Shown here in pieces: positions 45,368 through 56,860 of a DNA stretch of 64,000 bases. The position numbers and the translations under genes are program-made. The first letter of the stretch is position 1; the number at the start of each line of letters is the position of its first letter. The notes under the pieces are model-generated. The model did not search any database and was not told the DNA's origin. It worked only from the letters and a program-made list of their open reading frames with translations. The stretch is from Gautieria morchelliformis (Eukaryota; Basidiomycota; Agaricomycetes; Gomphales; Gomphaceae): assembly GCA_015179125.1 (NCBI GenBank), contig WHVA01000490.1:18653-82652 (forward strand), in the 5' to 3' direction.

Positions 45368-47920
45368 GTGCAGCCCAGTGACATGACGGTTGACGCTATC
45401 CTGGACCAAGAGACCAGGACGATAGAAGACGGAGAGATCGTAGATCTCACCGCCCTCGTCCCCTCAGTAGAGAACGAGGAAAACCCCGACCACGTCTCGT
45501 CGAGCATGGCCGAAGAAGAGACGACGCCGAGCGATGAGCCGGCACCGCCCCCCCATCTCCCTCTGCCCGAGGACAAAGGAAAGGGCAGAGAAGTCTCGCC
45601 GTCGTCAGACGGTAGAGCAACAACGTCGAGACGGGCACAAAGCCACGACTCAAACCGACACTCACGAAGTAGAGCGACGACGATCGTCCCTTAAGGAGTA
45701 CAACGGCAAAAGAGACGAGCCCCAGACGATGGTCAGGACTCGGAATACTCAAGCTCTAGTTGCAAGAGCTCGAGGGCTCACGCCATCGACCACGAGACGG
45801 CAGAGGCCCTGAACAAACAGGTGCAGGCTGCGCTGCACCGAAGTACGCTGACGCGCCACAAGCATGATCAGCTGGCATCGCAGCTTGACAACGCCGCCGC
45901 CGCCCTAATGGCAATCGGCAAGGAACTCCACCAGGCGGAGGAGGTCAGGCTGCAAGACGCAGCCACGCTGGAGGACGTCCAGAAAGCACTCCGCCCATGT
46001 GGGGAACGCGACGCAACTCGTCCGAGCTCGCGCCAGTCCGCAGCTAACGAACGCAGTCGCGACGCGCGCCGAAAGGAGCGAGACAAACAGCGAATGCCAC
46101 TGGCAGTCGTCCCGGTCGAACAGGACGTAAGGTTTGGGGACGAACCTCAGGAGCAACCGGCTGCCCCAACGGACAGCCGTAAAACGATCCAACAGATCGT
46201 TAGGGATCAGGTCGCCTCAGAGCCTGACTATGAAACGACGACCGAGAGCTTAGAGCTCAAAGTCGCACACTGGCAGCGTAAAGAAGCCGCAGCCGCGCGC
46301 CGCCACACATGGGCACTCGAGCTACTAGCAAAGAACGCCGAAGAGACGGTGGTCCACAGCCACACCGCTCAGCTGACCGACGAGCAGCTCACGCAAGCCA
46401 TACAGGACGCATGGCAAGCGCGCGCTGCCTACAACAGCAGGCTACGGATCCGCAACGCGGGACTGACTGGGGACACCACGCACAAAATGCCCCCAGAACC
46501 GAGAGCACAAAATGCTCCCGATCCTGATCCTGATCCGGGCCCGGGGCCCATCAGGGCATATAACAGCCTGCCCCGCGCGGCGTCACAACCGCGCGAGCGA
46601 TCCATGGCCCCAACGGAAGGCCAGGGAATCCCTGACCAGGCCGACATCGTACCAATGGAGCCGTACGACGGGATCACACGGATGATCCGCGTGGCGTTGG
46701 CAGACGCCGCGGACACAGACCCAGAGAAGTCTGTGCTAGCGAAGGCCGGCGTAAAATTGGCCCACCCCGAGCCATATGCAGGGGGATCGGACCTCGAAGA
46801 GTTTGAAATCTTCGTGGCAGCCATCCTACTATGGCTAAAAATGAATTGCCTACTAGGGCCAACCAGCATTGACATGCAGGTTGGCTATGTGGGCACTCGC
46901 CTCACCGGCGAAGCCCAGGAATGGTTCCTTCGAAACGTTGAACGCTTCGATCGCCAGGTCCACAGCTGGACGCTGGAATCTGTGATGCAAGGCCTTCAAA
47001 AGAGGTTCCTGCACACACTGACATACCATCACGCATTGAATAAGTTCGACGCGGTCATGCAAGGCATGAAAACCGTTCAGGAGATGCTGAATGAGCTCAC
47101 GAAATACGTGGCACGTATGATATAGCCACCAGACGAGTACACGTTCCGGAGACGGTTCGTATCGGCGCTACGCGAAACGCTGCGCAACGCGGTCCTCAAA
47201 AAGGGCTATAATGCGGAGAGCAACTCAATAGAGCAACTCTTCGAGACAGCACGGATGATCGAGGAGGAATGCCGATACAACATGGGGATGCGCCGCGCAG
47301 AAAGCGCTGCCCGGCTCACAGGGAGCAAGCCGCTGACACAAACGGGCCTGACCAGGCCCAGCCTGTTCGCAAGAAGCGGAACAGGTCAACGGCTACCGCC
47401 CTCACGCCCAGCACAAGCTGGACGCCCGCCTGAAGCTAAACAGCCTCAAGCGTCAGGATCGTCCCCATGACCTGCCCCACCGACGAAAACGGCGGGGCGG
47501 CCCAACGACAGGCCCAGCGGCAGCCAAAGCAACACCACATGCTTTGAAAGTGGCCAACCTGGCCACAAGAAGGCAGAATGCCCCCGACTTAGGGCTGGTA
47601 TAAGGACAGCGGCCGTGAGGCACGACGGTGAAGCCGAGGATCCGGAGACAGATCCCGATCAAAACTCTCTTCAACAGATTGATGAAGAGGGGGAGGGTGA
47701 TCCCCAACCCAACGACACTCCGGATAATGGAGACACGCCCGCTGAAGAGTGGGACCCTGAGCTGTCCCAATACTATGAATGGGACGAAGAGGTGGAGGAC
47801 ACCACCTACAGGTCCAGCACGATCAGATTCGCGCTGGAAGACGAAACCGCCACGAAAGTCATGGCAGCACGCACATCGGTCACGCCAGACAAGGCGGCCG
47901 AGCCGGTGTATCACCACTGA
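45368..47920 (+). pseudogene. Gypsy element 2 gag with three in-frame stops
   Basis: One reading frame runs from ATG 45368 to TGA 47918, interrupted by TAA 45692, TAG 47123 and TGA 47468. It encodes an acidic, Ser/Pro-rich N-terminus; a long helical, Ala/Gln-rich middle (LASQLDNAAAALMAIGKELH); the capsid region (AHPEPYAGGSDLEEFEIFV, LTGEAQEWFLRNVERFD, LQKRFLHTLTYHHALNKFD); and a nucleocapsid motif CFESGQPGHKKAEC in which the second Cys of the CCHC knuckle is Ser. An acidic tail follows. The stops and the lost zinc ligand make it defective. Confidence 0.85.
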
Positions 47921-50900
47921 AGCAAACACAGAACGTGACCAACGTGTCCGCGTAGTGAGAACCGTACCCTATCGGGGTACTGGGAAATAAACGGCGTAAA
48001 GCCCACTGCCTGCTAGATAGCGGCAGCGAAGGGGTACTGCTGTCCCCCGAATTCACGCGAGCTACAGGGATGAAGACATTCTCCCTGGAGCAACCAATCG
48101 CGCTGCAGCTAGCCTGCATAGGCAGCCATTCCACGATCAACTATGGAACGAACACGACGCTCAAGTATGGTCGTGGGACATACGACGAATACTTCGACAT
48201 AGCAAACATCGAATATTACGACGCGATCTTAGGGACACCGTTCCTAAGGAGATTTGGCATAACCCTGGACTTCTCGAGCCCAGGGACGATCCGCAAGGGA
48301 AACGAGGTTATCCCCACGGGCAAGGTCTCATTCGACGACGATGAATCGAAGAACGAGGACAAAGGGCCACGGGTGAGCAGGATCACCCAAGCGCCGACGC
48401 CGAACCTGGCTCATTGAAGCCAGGAGGACGAGTCGCGGGACGACTCATCCTCGAACTCGCCCTACAGTCGTAGGGGGAGACGCTCTCACCTAACGGTGAA
48501 AGCGATGGGAAAGAGGAAAGCGGGCCCGCCCGCCGCGGGACCTAATAGACGCACACAGCGCCTAATGGCTTCTAAGCCAACCACCACCATCATCCTCACG
48601 GATGATGACCTTCCTCGCCTCCGCGAGGAATGGATGGAACGAATCACTGACTTAGTCAGTGGAATTCCATTAGAACTCCCACCACTATGGGAGATAAACC
48701 ATGAGATCAACCTCATCGATCCCAACAAGCACATGCGGTATCGACTACCGAAATGCCCCGAACACTTCCAAGAGGAACTGTCAGCAAAGATAGAACGATA
48801 CACCATGGCAAAGTGGTGGATTTCGGCAGTAACGCAGCAGGCAGTGCCCATGCTGTGCGTGCCGAAGAAGAATGGTACGTTGAGAACCGTCTTCGATCTG
48901 CGCCAGCAGGACGAAAACACGGTGAAGGACGTCACGCCCTTCCCGGATCAGGATACCATACGCAGCGACATGGCTCGCTGCCAATATCGAACAAAACTTG
49001 ATATGTCAGAAGCATACGAGCAGATCTGGATCCATCCGGATCACCTAGCAAAGACTGCCTTTGCCACGATCCTCGGCATCTTCAGGAGCCAGGTGATACA
49101 GATGGGGGACTGTAACGCCCCATCAACATTCCAACGGCTGATGACAGCCATTTTCCGCGACTGCATAGGGCGCTTCGTCCATGTATACATGGATGACATC
49201 TTCATATTCTCGCTCTCAATACAAGAGCATGAAGAACACCTCTACATCGTCTTTGACAGACTGAGGAAGAACCACCTCTTTCTGAGCAAGAAAAAGGTGG
49301 ACCTCTACTCCATCCGAATGGAGTGCCTCGGCCATATCATCGATGGCCAAGGGGTACATGCCGACGAGGATAAGATGCAACGCATCCGCAAGTGGCGCAG
49401 GCCACGGACGTTCAACGACGTCCAGCGTTTCCTTGGGCTCGTACAGTATCTGGCACACTACATGCCAGATGTTAGCGCATATACCACCCCGCTATCGGGC
49501 TGTGCACGTAATAACCGTCCATTCGAATGGACACCACTGCTCGACAAATGCTGGCAAAGCATTAAGGCGTTGGCCTGTAAGGCCCCGATCCTGCGTCCAG
49601 TAGATGCAAGGTGCCCAGAGCCGATCTGGGTGATCACCGACGGATCAAAAGCCGGCGTCGGTGCAGTCTACGGCCAAGGTCCGGACTGGAAAACTTGTCG
49701 ACCAGCCGGCTTCTTGTCAAAGAAGTTCAGCATTGCTCAGCAACACTACCGGACTCACGAGCACGAGACTATCGCGGTGCTCAAGGCTCTCATGAAATGG
49801 GAGGACAAACTGCTGGGGCGAAGGTTCACCCTCGTCACAGACCACAAGGGACTTGAGTACTTCGAGACCCAAAAGAGCCTATCTGACCGACAGGTCAGAT
49901 GGTGGGAGCTTCTCTCACGGTTCAATTTCAACACCGTTCATGTAGACGGTGTAGAGAAAAAGGTAGTGGACTGCCTGTCGCACTACTATGAGAGCGACAC
50001 GAGTGATGACAATCACCCGGACCACGTCTTCCTGAACGCGGATGCGCGTTTAGATCTGGACGGTGAGTTATTGCCCACCGACCGGTATGTCGAGCTGCGA
50101 ACAGCGGCGACAAGACGCTCTAAACGCCTCGCTGAGAAGACAGAGGCGAGAGTAACGGAAGCCGCCGCATTAAACGAGGGCTCACCAGAGCCCGCGAACG
50201 TCACCACATCCAGCAACGACGACGATGACGTCAGAGCCATCGCCACAGGGAATGACGGCGCACCCCTGCGCCGGATCGCCGAGCAAGGCGTAGACCTGTC
50301 TAAGGTCCTACGAGACGTGTACCATAGGGACACCATGTTCACAAAGATCATGGCGCACCTGGATGCGCACCCGAGATTCAGGATCCGGGACGGGCTGATC
50401 TGGACCAAGAATCAGCTCAAGAGAGACGTCATTGCCGTCCCCCGCTCTGTTCTTCAAGGGGGAAGGAAGCTGATCAAAATTATCATCGATCGGGCACATC
50501 AGATAGTCGGCCACTACGGCCATCTGAAGACTTCGAACTACGTTCGAAGAGCATATTGGTGGCTGGGCATGAATCCAGACATAGAAACGTTCTGCACATC
50601 ATGCACGAGGTGTCAGATGACGAAAACCGGGCCACAACGGGCCAAAGGCCTACTACACAGCCTACCCATTCTGGATAGGCCGTGGCAGTCAATTGGCATC
50701 GACTTCATGGGGCCCCTGCCCAAATCCAACGACTGTGACTACCTGATGGTAGTCATCGACCGACTAACGTCGCTCGTACACCTCGTGCCAACCGTGACAA
50801 GCGTGTCAGCCAAGGGAGTAGCCTGGCTGTTTCTGAAAGAGGTCATCTGACTGCACAGAGTTCCCGACTCCATCGTCTCGGACAGAGACTCAAAGTTCAC

Positions 50901-51167
50901 GTCGATCTTCTGGCATGAACTCCAGCGACTCATGGGGACTAAGCTCCTCATGTCAACTGCCTTCCATCCACAAACGGATGGAGCCACCGAACGGGCAAAC
51001 CGCTCGATCGGCCAGATATTGCGCGCGGTCATCAGAGACGATCAAAAGGATTGGGCAGTGAAATGCCCAATGGTTGAGGTCGCCCTCAACAGCAACATCA
51101 GCGCGACCACAGGATTCGCACCTTTCGAGCTGAACCACAGCTATATGCCGCGGATAGACCTCCCCAT

Positions 51168-51665
51168 TGTAGTAGACAGGAATTATAGGCAGTAGGTATG
51201 GACTTGTTGCTCAAAAGAATAGACTAGAAATTGATTCACTCTCTCAGTGAATTTAGTTGTCACTGTAAGTATATTATACACTACCTAGAAATTGATTCAC
51301 TACAGAGGATTTCTAGGTCAATAAATCGAAGGAACACTAGACTAATTTACTTGCCTCTCTCAGTGAATTTAGTTGTCACTGAGAGAGGGGGAAATCTGTC
51401 TCACTGTGCATGTACTACTACCCGGCCCTTTAGCGCCCAAGAGCTCGTGCGTCGAAGTCATTTCAGACTCCGCTGGGTGCAGCTGCCTATGAAAGTAGAA
51501 ATAACAAAGTGGAATGGAGAGGTAGGGAGTGACTGGAAAATTTCGAAAATAATCAGAGAAATGGATGCATGGTACAAGAACAATGTGAGAAGAAATTGAA
51601 ACCCCATATAGTAAATTGAATATATTATGCTTGATTTTGGTGCAGGAACATAAATGCACCCAACA
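51168..51665 (+). mobile_element. Solo LTR, 498 bp, inside gypsy element 2 pol
   Basis: TGTAGTAGACAGG to GCACCCAACA, flanked by CCCAT (51163-51167 and 51666-51670). Comparison with gypsy element 3 (63880-63930) shows the uninterrupted sequence. It is the same family as 37883-38370. Confidence 0.94.
51354..51387. other. Inverted repeat CTCTCTCAGTGA / TCACTGAGAGAG in solo LTR
   Basis: Arms of 12 bp around AATTTAGTTG. A partial second copy lies at 51238-51266. The homologous LTR at 37883 has the same arrangement near 38060-38093. Confidence 0.88.
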
Positions 51666-52406
51666 CCCATATCCACAGACACCCCGTTCAAGGGGGTGGC
51701 CCGATTCGCACATCAGGCAAAATGGAACCTGATGGCGGCACACGATGCAATCATAGAGCATCGAGTGACGCAAACGTTTCACGCAAATAAGAAACGTATG
51801 GCGAGCGACAGGTATGCGGCCAACGACCGCGTCTACCTTTCGACACCAAACCTAACTCTCCCGAAAGGAAGAGCCAGAAAGCTAGTCCCGCGGTACATCG
51901 GACCGTACCACGTCGTCGAGGCTCACAACGACGCCTCGACGGTGACCCTCGATCTTCCCAACGAACTGAAAAGCCGTCGCATTTCACCGGTCTTCCATTC
52001 CAGCCTCGTGCGGCGATACGAGGCTAACAACGACGAATTGTTTCCTCGTCGCAAGGCCAAGTCATTTTATGACTTCGGAGCAAATAATGACGAGGAGTGG
52101 CTCGTCGACGAGATTATCGCACATTGATGGATAAACTCGACGGACCTGGAGTTCCAGGTCCGTTGGACCCTAGGCGACGTGACATGGGAACCCATGTCAT
52201 CCTGCAAGGACCTCGAAGCCCTAGATAGCTACCTAGAGCTTCGGGGGGTGGGCAAGCCACCCAACCTCCCCAGATGCCGCTAGACGCGTCTGTCACGTGC
52301 AGACCACGTGACGTGCTGGCCACGGCGTGGTTAAATTTTCACCTCAGATCTTTCCAAGGGTGCATCGCTTCTTGGAAGCAACCACCACCATCATCTACCC
52401 ACGAAG

Positions 52407-54387
52407 ATGATGCCCCCCAAAGATGGGATGGATGTTGACCCGTCAACGTCCACAACGCGAACAACGGCCCCGAGACAAGGGGCCGCTGACATTCTCCGTG
52501 CTCCGATAGACCAGGAGCACTGGATGATCGTGGGATGGGAGGACGCCCTTGCCATCGTCCACACGGACGATTGCGCAACGTGCGTGGACGACGTCGCGCA
52601 CCTTAGGGCCGCAACTGGCACCCGCAAGGTCAAGTTGCGGGATGAAGACATCGGCAACGCCGTCGATGCAGCTTGGGGATGGCTCCCAAGGGGCATCGCG
52701 CGTGACGTGCGAGAAGAGCCCCTCCCGGACGTGCAGGACCTCAAAAAAGAGGTCAAGGAGCTAGAACGCGCGTCAAGGACCGCGACGACGTGCTCGTAAC
52801 CGAGCGCACCAGGATCAAGGAACTGGAGCAGCAGCTGAGTGCAGCCCAGCGCCAGGTTACCCTGGTCCACGCGGCCTCAAAAAGGCCGTGACATGACCCG
52901 GCCACAGACCCAGTGGCCGGGCCATCTTCACCTCGCGCGACGGCGCCGTTGCCGGCGCGCGCAACATCGGGGCTAGCGTCCCGATTGTCAGCGCCGACTC
53001 CAACCACAACAACAACGGAAGGGCAGAGCGCACCTTCCGACTCTGCATACGGCGTCCCAGATGGATGGGAGTCCGTCTCGTCCGTCTGGAAAACGTATGA
53101 CCCCGAATGGGCACAGCGGCTGGCAGAGCAGCCAAAGAAAAAGCGCAAGAAATTGCGCGGCTCCCTCCACACCGTCACTGGGCTAGCCATTGCGAAGGAA
53201 AGCGCAATCAGCGCTTACCTACTGGCGTCATCGTCGCACACCATCAACAACCCCGCCCTTCAGCGGCGGGTAGCACAGGTCGAGGCCCAGTACATCGGGC
53301 CTGGCGTGGCCCTACCTCCGCCGGCGAGAACAGTTCACCCTCCCTATCCAGGGGAGGGACTGATCATCCCACTCGGATATCCACCGATCTCCGAGACGGG
53401 CCTCCTACCATGACCAGTAGGAAAGGCCCAACAGTGTCGTGCTCAATGGTACGACGTCTGCCCACTTGACGACCCACGCTTCGTCGAACTCATAGCGCAG
53501 GCAAAAGAAACGCCGCAGCTCACGTGTACGCGTGAGATGATCGGCGTGTTCAAATGCATCGAGCGCAAAAAACGCGCTCGCAATCCCAAAAGGGATTTTC
53601 TCGTGATAGCGGGCGGTACCCCGCACAATATCGCGGCCATTCTAAAGGGTTGGATACACAACCCTGAAGGAATCCCCTCCGCCATCCGTGACAACGCGGA
53701 TGGCACCTTCAACCTAGACGACATGGACGTCTGGATGTGGTTGAAGGCCCTTGCACCCCGGGTCAAAGGGGTCGCATCACCGCTCAGGGCGAGGCTACTC
53801 GCCCTCTTCGGCTCGACGGACCAATGGTCGAGCCTCGTCGACACCAGGGAAGTGCTGACGCCTCAGAGCACCACCCTGCGGCTCTCAATCACGGGCCCAT
53901 TCCCTGTGGACGGCCGAGCCGGCCCGACATCCCACTCGCGGAGATCGCGAGATGGTTCGCCCGCTATGTGGGAGTCACTTGCGAGCGAGCGGCGCGCATT
54001 GAACATTACGTTCAGCGCAGCATCACCGGCGCGGCATTCAGCGCCGCTGCCCGTGAGGGCCAACAAAAGGTCATCGAGACCAGCCATGTGAGGGCCGCAG
54101 TGCCACGACCCCTCACTCACGCTCAGCTCGACCAAGAGCTGGCGCGCTTGCGGCCCCCTCCTCAAACGGAGGACCTGGCCGTTGAGGCCATGCTCCGCGA
54201 GGACACGGGCCCCAGCGCCCAAGCGGAGACCGCCGCTAGTGGTGAGGCCGACAAGCCTCACCCAATCACCACCGATGACGCGGAGGTGCCCCCGGAGGTG
54301 TCACGTGCTCCTCCGGCCCCGTACGACGTCGCCGTCGTCGTATCGGCCACTCTAGAGGACTCCCTCATGGATGACCTCTATGAGTAG
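52407..54387 (+). pseudogene. Gypsy element 2 ORF3, unknown protein downstream of pol (broken)
   Basis: Starts MMPPKDG, 124 bp after the pol stop, and ends just before the polypurine tract. Compared with the copy in gypsy element 3 it has a frameshift at about 52776, TGA at 52889 (the other copy has CGA), TGA at 53411 (the other has CGG) and a frameshift at about 53920. Recognisable parts are a conserved N-terminus (HWMIVGWEDALAIVH), a coiled coil (RIKELEQQLSAAQ), a basic cluster (QPKKKRKKLRG) and a conserved C-terminal domain (GGTPHNIAAILKGWIHNPEG, FNLDDMDVWMWLKALAPRV). No signal peptide or membrane segment is seen. The function is unknown. Confidence 0.88.
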
Positions 54388-54411
54388 TAGTTAACCCCTA
54401 TAGTTATCTAT

Positions 54412-54423
54412 AGAGGGGGAGGG
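54412..54423 (+). other. Polypurine tract of gypsy element 2
   Basis: AGAGGGGGAGGG directly before the 3' LTR, the expected primer site for plus-strand DNA synthesis. The counterpart in gypsy element 3 is at 61177-61188. Confidence 0.85.
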
Positions 54424-54636
54424 TGTAAATAACCCATGTGTCTACATGTACATTAGTTATTACATAATCCCAGTGGGCCCCTCAGGGACCCACTGTATAG
54501 TTTATGCGTGGGAACCGGCCAGCGGTCCCCATCGCATCTTACCCTTACACTGTCACTACGTAGCATCAGAATACCACACATTGGTCAAGTTCTGTTGTGC
54601 TCTTGTGACCTGAGGCTTCAGATAGATATCTTTACA
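54424..54636 (+). repeat. 3' LTR of gypsy element 2
   Basis: Same length and ends as the 5' LTR. Differences are seen at the TATC/TGTC, TTAGG/TCAGG, CCG/CTG, TCG/TTG and TTAAG/TTCAG positions. Confidence 0.93.
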
Positions 54637-54713
54637 GCCCGTTACAACCGGAAACATCGAAAAGACAATAGAAGGAACCTCACAGATAGCTAAACACAAG
54701 CACTTCTTCACAC
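54637..54713 (+). repeat. Duplicated segment, right half (match to 59500-59576)
   Basis: GCCCGTTACAACCGGAAACA and the following bases match 59500 onward. The match ends near 54713. From there to 54845 no feature is recognised. Confidence 0.85.
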
Positions 54714-54906
54714 GGGACGATGAATATGGTCGATCAGGGGTGTTGAAGAACAAGGGGTTGAGGTTGTGGGCTGCGGAGGTTGAGGAATAGAGTCAGAGGT
54801 GGTGCAGAAGTGTTCCAGAGGTGGTGGAGATGGTTAGGTGGCATGGTTGTAACACAAGGAGCACATATGTGATGATCTCAGACATCAGCTCCAAATCAGA
54901 CACCAT

Positions 54907-56327
54907 ATGCAGGATCCACAGGATGATCAGGTTTACGATTTTGGCCTCTTTCTCTTGGATAAAATCCTCCAGCAGGGTGGAATGTCCTTGAGCAGCTTTG
55001 ACAATATGCCTCAGGTGGCAGGCGAGTGGGAGGGCCTCATTGGAAACAGGTTCATAGCTGAGCAGAGGGAGTATAATGCTGTTCGACAGAGGCAGAAGGC
55101 TGCTGAGGAGGTTCCCAAGCTGAATGTGGGGCAAAGGTCTGTGCATGATCAGATATTATAGTCAGCACTGACCAAAGATGCTCGGGAGAAAGTGACAGAC
55201 AAATGTTTCTCGTCACTGGCTCAGGTGGCATCTGACAAGGCTGACATGCTGAGACTGGCCAGTCTCCTCATCTGGGTCCGGGATGAGGCTGCAATGCAGC
55301 ATCGCCATGCCATAGAGGCCATTGACAGGACACTGAGGGATTTCCTTGACCAGCCTGACAGACCCTTTGGTGGCATCGCAGTCACCTTTGGAGGTGACTT
55401 TCAGCAGACTCTCCCAATTGTACCTAAAGGCTCCAAGGAGGATATCGTGGGAGCTACCCTTCAGAAGTCATATCTGTGGCCAAAAGATCAAGGTCCTCCA
55501 TCTGACAGAGAACATGCGGGTGAGAAATGACCCTGACAGAGCCAGGTTTGCAGAATGGCTGCAGAATGTGGGTCAGGGAAAGGATCTCCCACTAGATCAT
55601 ACCTTCTCACTCCCTCAACACATGGTTTGTGGCCCTGGAATTGCAGAGCTGATCCAGGAAATATACCCTGGCATTGGCAATGCAATCCCTGCCCAGGACA
55701 ATTATTTTTTAGAGCGGGCCATCCTCTGTCCAGAAATATTGAGGTCAATGAGATCAATTCCATGGTGTTGAGGCAGTTTCCAGGTGATGCTCAGGTCTTA
55801 CACTGTGCAGATTCTGTCAAGGAAACAGAGCAGTATCCTGTGGAGTATCTGAATTCCATAGAGATGGGCAGTCTTCCTCCTGCTCACTTGGAAGTCAAGC
55901 CTGGAGTGCCTCTGATGCTGTTGCGCAATTTGGATCAGAGGCAAGGATTATGCACTGGGACAAGGCTGCGGTTGGTGAGGATGAACATTAGAGTGTTGGA
56001 GGTCAGGATCATCTCAGGTCCACATGCAGGAAATATTGCTTTCTTCCCCAGGATCATCATTAAGCCATCAGAGGGAGAGTTGCCATTTTTGCTGCAAAGG
56101 AGGCAGTTTCCAGTGCGTTTGGCATTTGCAATGACTATCAACAAGTCTCAGGGACAGGCAGTCTTTGGGTACGGTTGGGCTGGACTTGAGATATCCAGTG
56201 TTTGGACACGGTCAGTTGTATGTTGGTGTATCAAGGGGGACCAACTGGAACAGAGTTAAGGTCTTGCTTGAGGAGGGTATGCAAACCAAAAATATTGTAT
56301 ATAAAGATGTATTGTTTAGATCTCCTT
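54907..56327 (+). pseudogene. Helitron G Pif1 helicase remnant lacking Walker A
   Basis: Starts in the linker before the helicase (QDPQDDQVYDFGLFLLDKIL) and ends at the family C-terminus near 56327. A deletion joins FLVTGSGG-type sequence directly to SDKADMLR, removing the Walker A lysine and about 40 residues around it. There is also an in-frame TAG at 55159, a 6-bp insertion at LIWVRDEAAM and a one-base insertion at about 55484. Later motifs (LTENMR, NKSQGQ) survive in shifted frames. Confidence 0.9.
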
Positions 56328-56454
56328 GAATTGTGACATTCACTTCCCTGATACAATTTACTTAGTATAATTTTTCTTGATGCAAGTTTTTATTGTCTCA
56401 ATGCCTGTGAATTTACTGATGTGTTTGACCTTACTGATGCGTTTGACCTAAACC

Positions 56455-56471
56455 CCCATGCGAAGCGTGGG
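56455..56471 (+). other. Helitron G 3' terminal hairpin
   Basis: CCCATGC-GAA-GCGTGGG with one wobble pair, 11 nt from the terminal CTAG (56479-56482). Confidence 0.85.
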
Positions 56472-56482
56472 TACCCACCTAG

Positions 56483-56860
56483 TATAAGGAAATTGGCTCA
56501 TAGAATTATGTTCATCAAGGTGTAATATACATGTTTTAGCAGTTTTTGACTATTCTAGATGTTTGTGGCAGTGTGCATAAATAGGGTCACCAAATTAGCT
56601 GACTTTGATTGTCCGCAACTGTACTCACATGTAGCGCTTATTTTACAGATATTTACATCTATACGCAGCCCTAATTCGAGCCGATTTCCACTGGGCTTAA
56701 AGCGTAAAGCTTAAAGCATGAAAGGCCGACGTGCATTTGACAAGGGCCGTGGGAACTTGTGCACTGCAGTCTCAGTAAGGCGGTACTGCTGCATATCTGC
56801 ACAGCCATTCTGGAGTTGCCCTTCACCGATCCTTACCTATCGGTCCAGCAATCTTGAATA
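56483..56860. other. Upstream region of the G-alpha-like gene
   Basis: No repeat or gene recognised. AGCGTAAAGCTTAAAGCATGAAAGG at about 56699 has a short internal duplication. It may hold the relic promoter. Confidence 0.4.

Larger units (their letters stand above)
47960..52283 (+). pseudogene. Gypsy element 2 pol: protease, RT, RNase H, integrase, chromodomain
   Basis: Order: retropepsin (HCLLDSGSEG, DAILGTPFL); stop TGA 48415; RT (TVFDLRQQDENTV, MGDCNAPSTFQRLM, catalytic YMDD at about 49187); RNase H (ITDGSKAGVG, VTDHKGLEYF); integrase HHCC (AHQIVGHYGHLKT, CTSCTRC), catalytic core (IGIDFMGPLP, VSDRDSKF, HPQTDGATERANR) with TGA 50848 between the first and second Asp where RLHxVPD is expected; solo LTR at 51168; integrase C-terminus; and a chromodomain (EEWLVDEIIAH, TWEPMSSCKDLEALDSYL) with TGA 52125. 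The chromodomain places the family among chromoviruses, which use it to choose chromatin targets. Confidence 0.93.
44956..54636 (+). mobile_element. Gypsy element 2: full-length chromovirus with an extra ORF
   Basis: Two 213-bp LTRs (44956-45168, 54424-54636) flank gag, pol with chromodomain, and ORF3. An exact 5-bp target duplication GCCCG lies at 44951-44955 and 54637-54641. The empty paralogous site is at about 59505. A polypurine tract (54412-54423) precedes the 3' LTR. The LTRs differ at five positions I can count (about 2.3%). A later solo LTR (51168-51665) sits in pol. All three genes carry stops or frameshifts. Confidence 0.95.
54846..56482 (+). mobile_element. Helitron G, 5'-truncated, 3' end intact
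   Basis: Homology to Helitron D starts abruptly at about 54846 (GGAGCACATATGTGATG). The 3' hairpin (56455-56471) and TACCCACCTAG end at 56482, followed by T. Confidence 0.88.

Noticed and set aside
52407..54387. ORF3 as an env-like gene
   Set aside because: No signal peptide, membrane segment or cysteine-rich ectodomain; a basic nuclear-type motif and coiled coil are seen instead.
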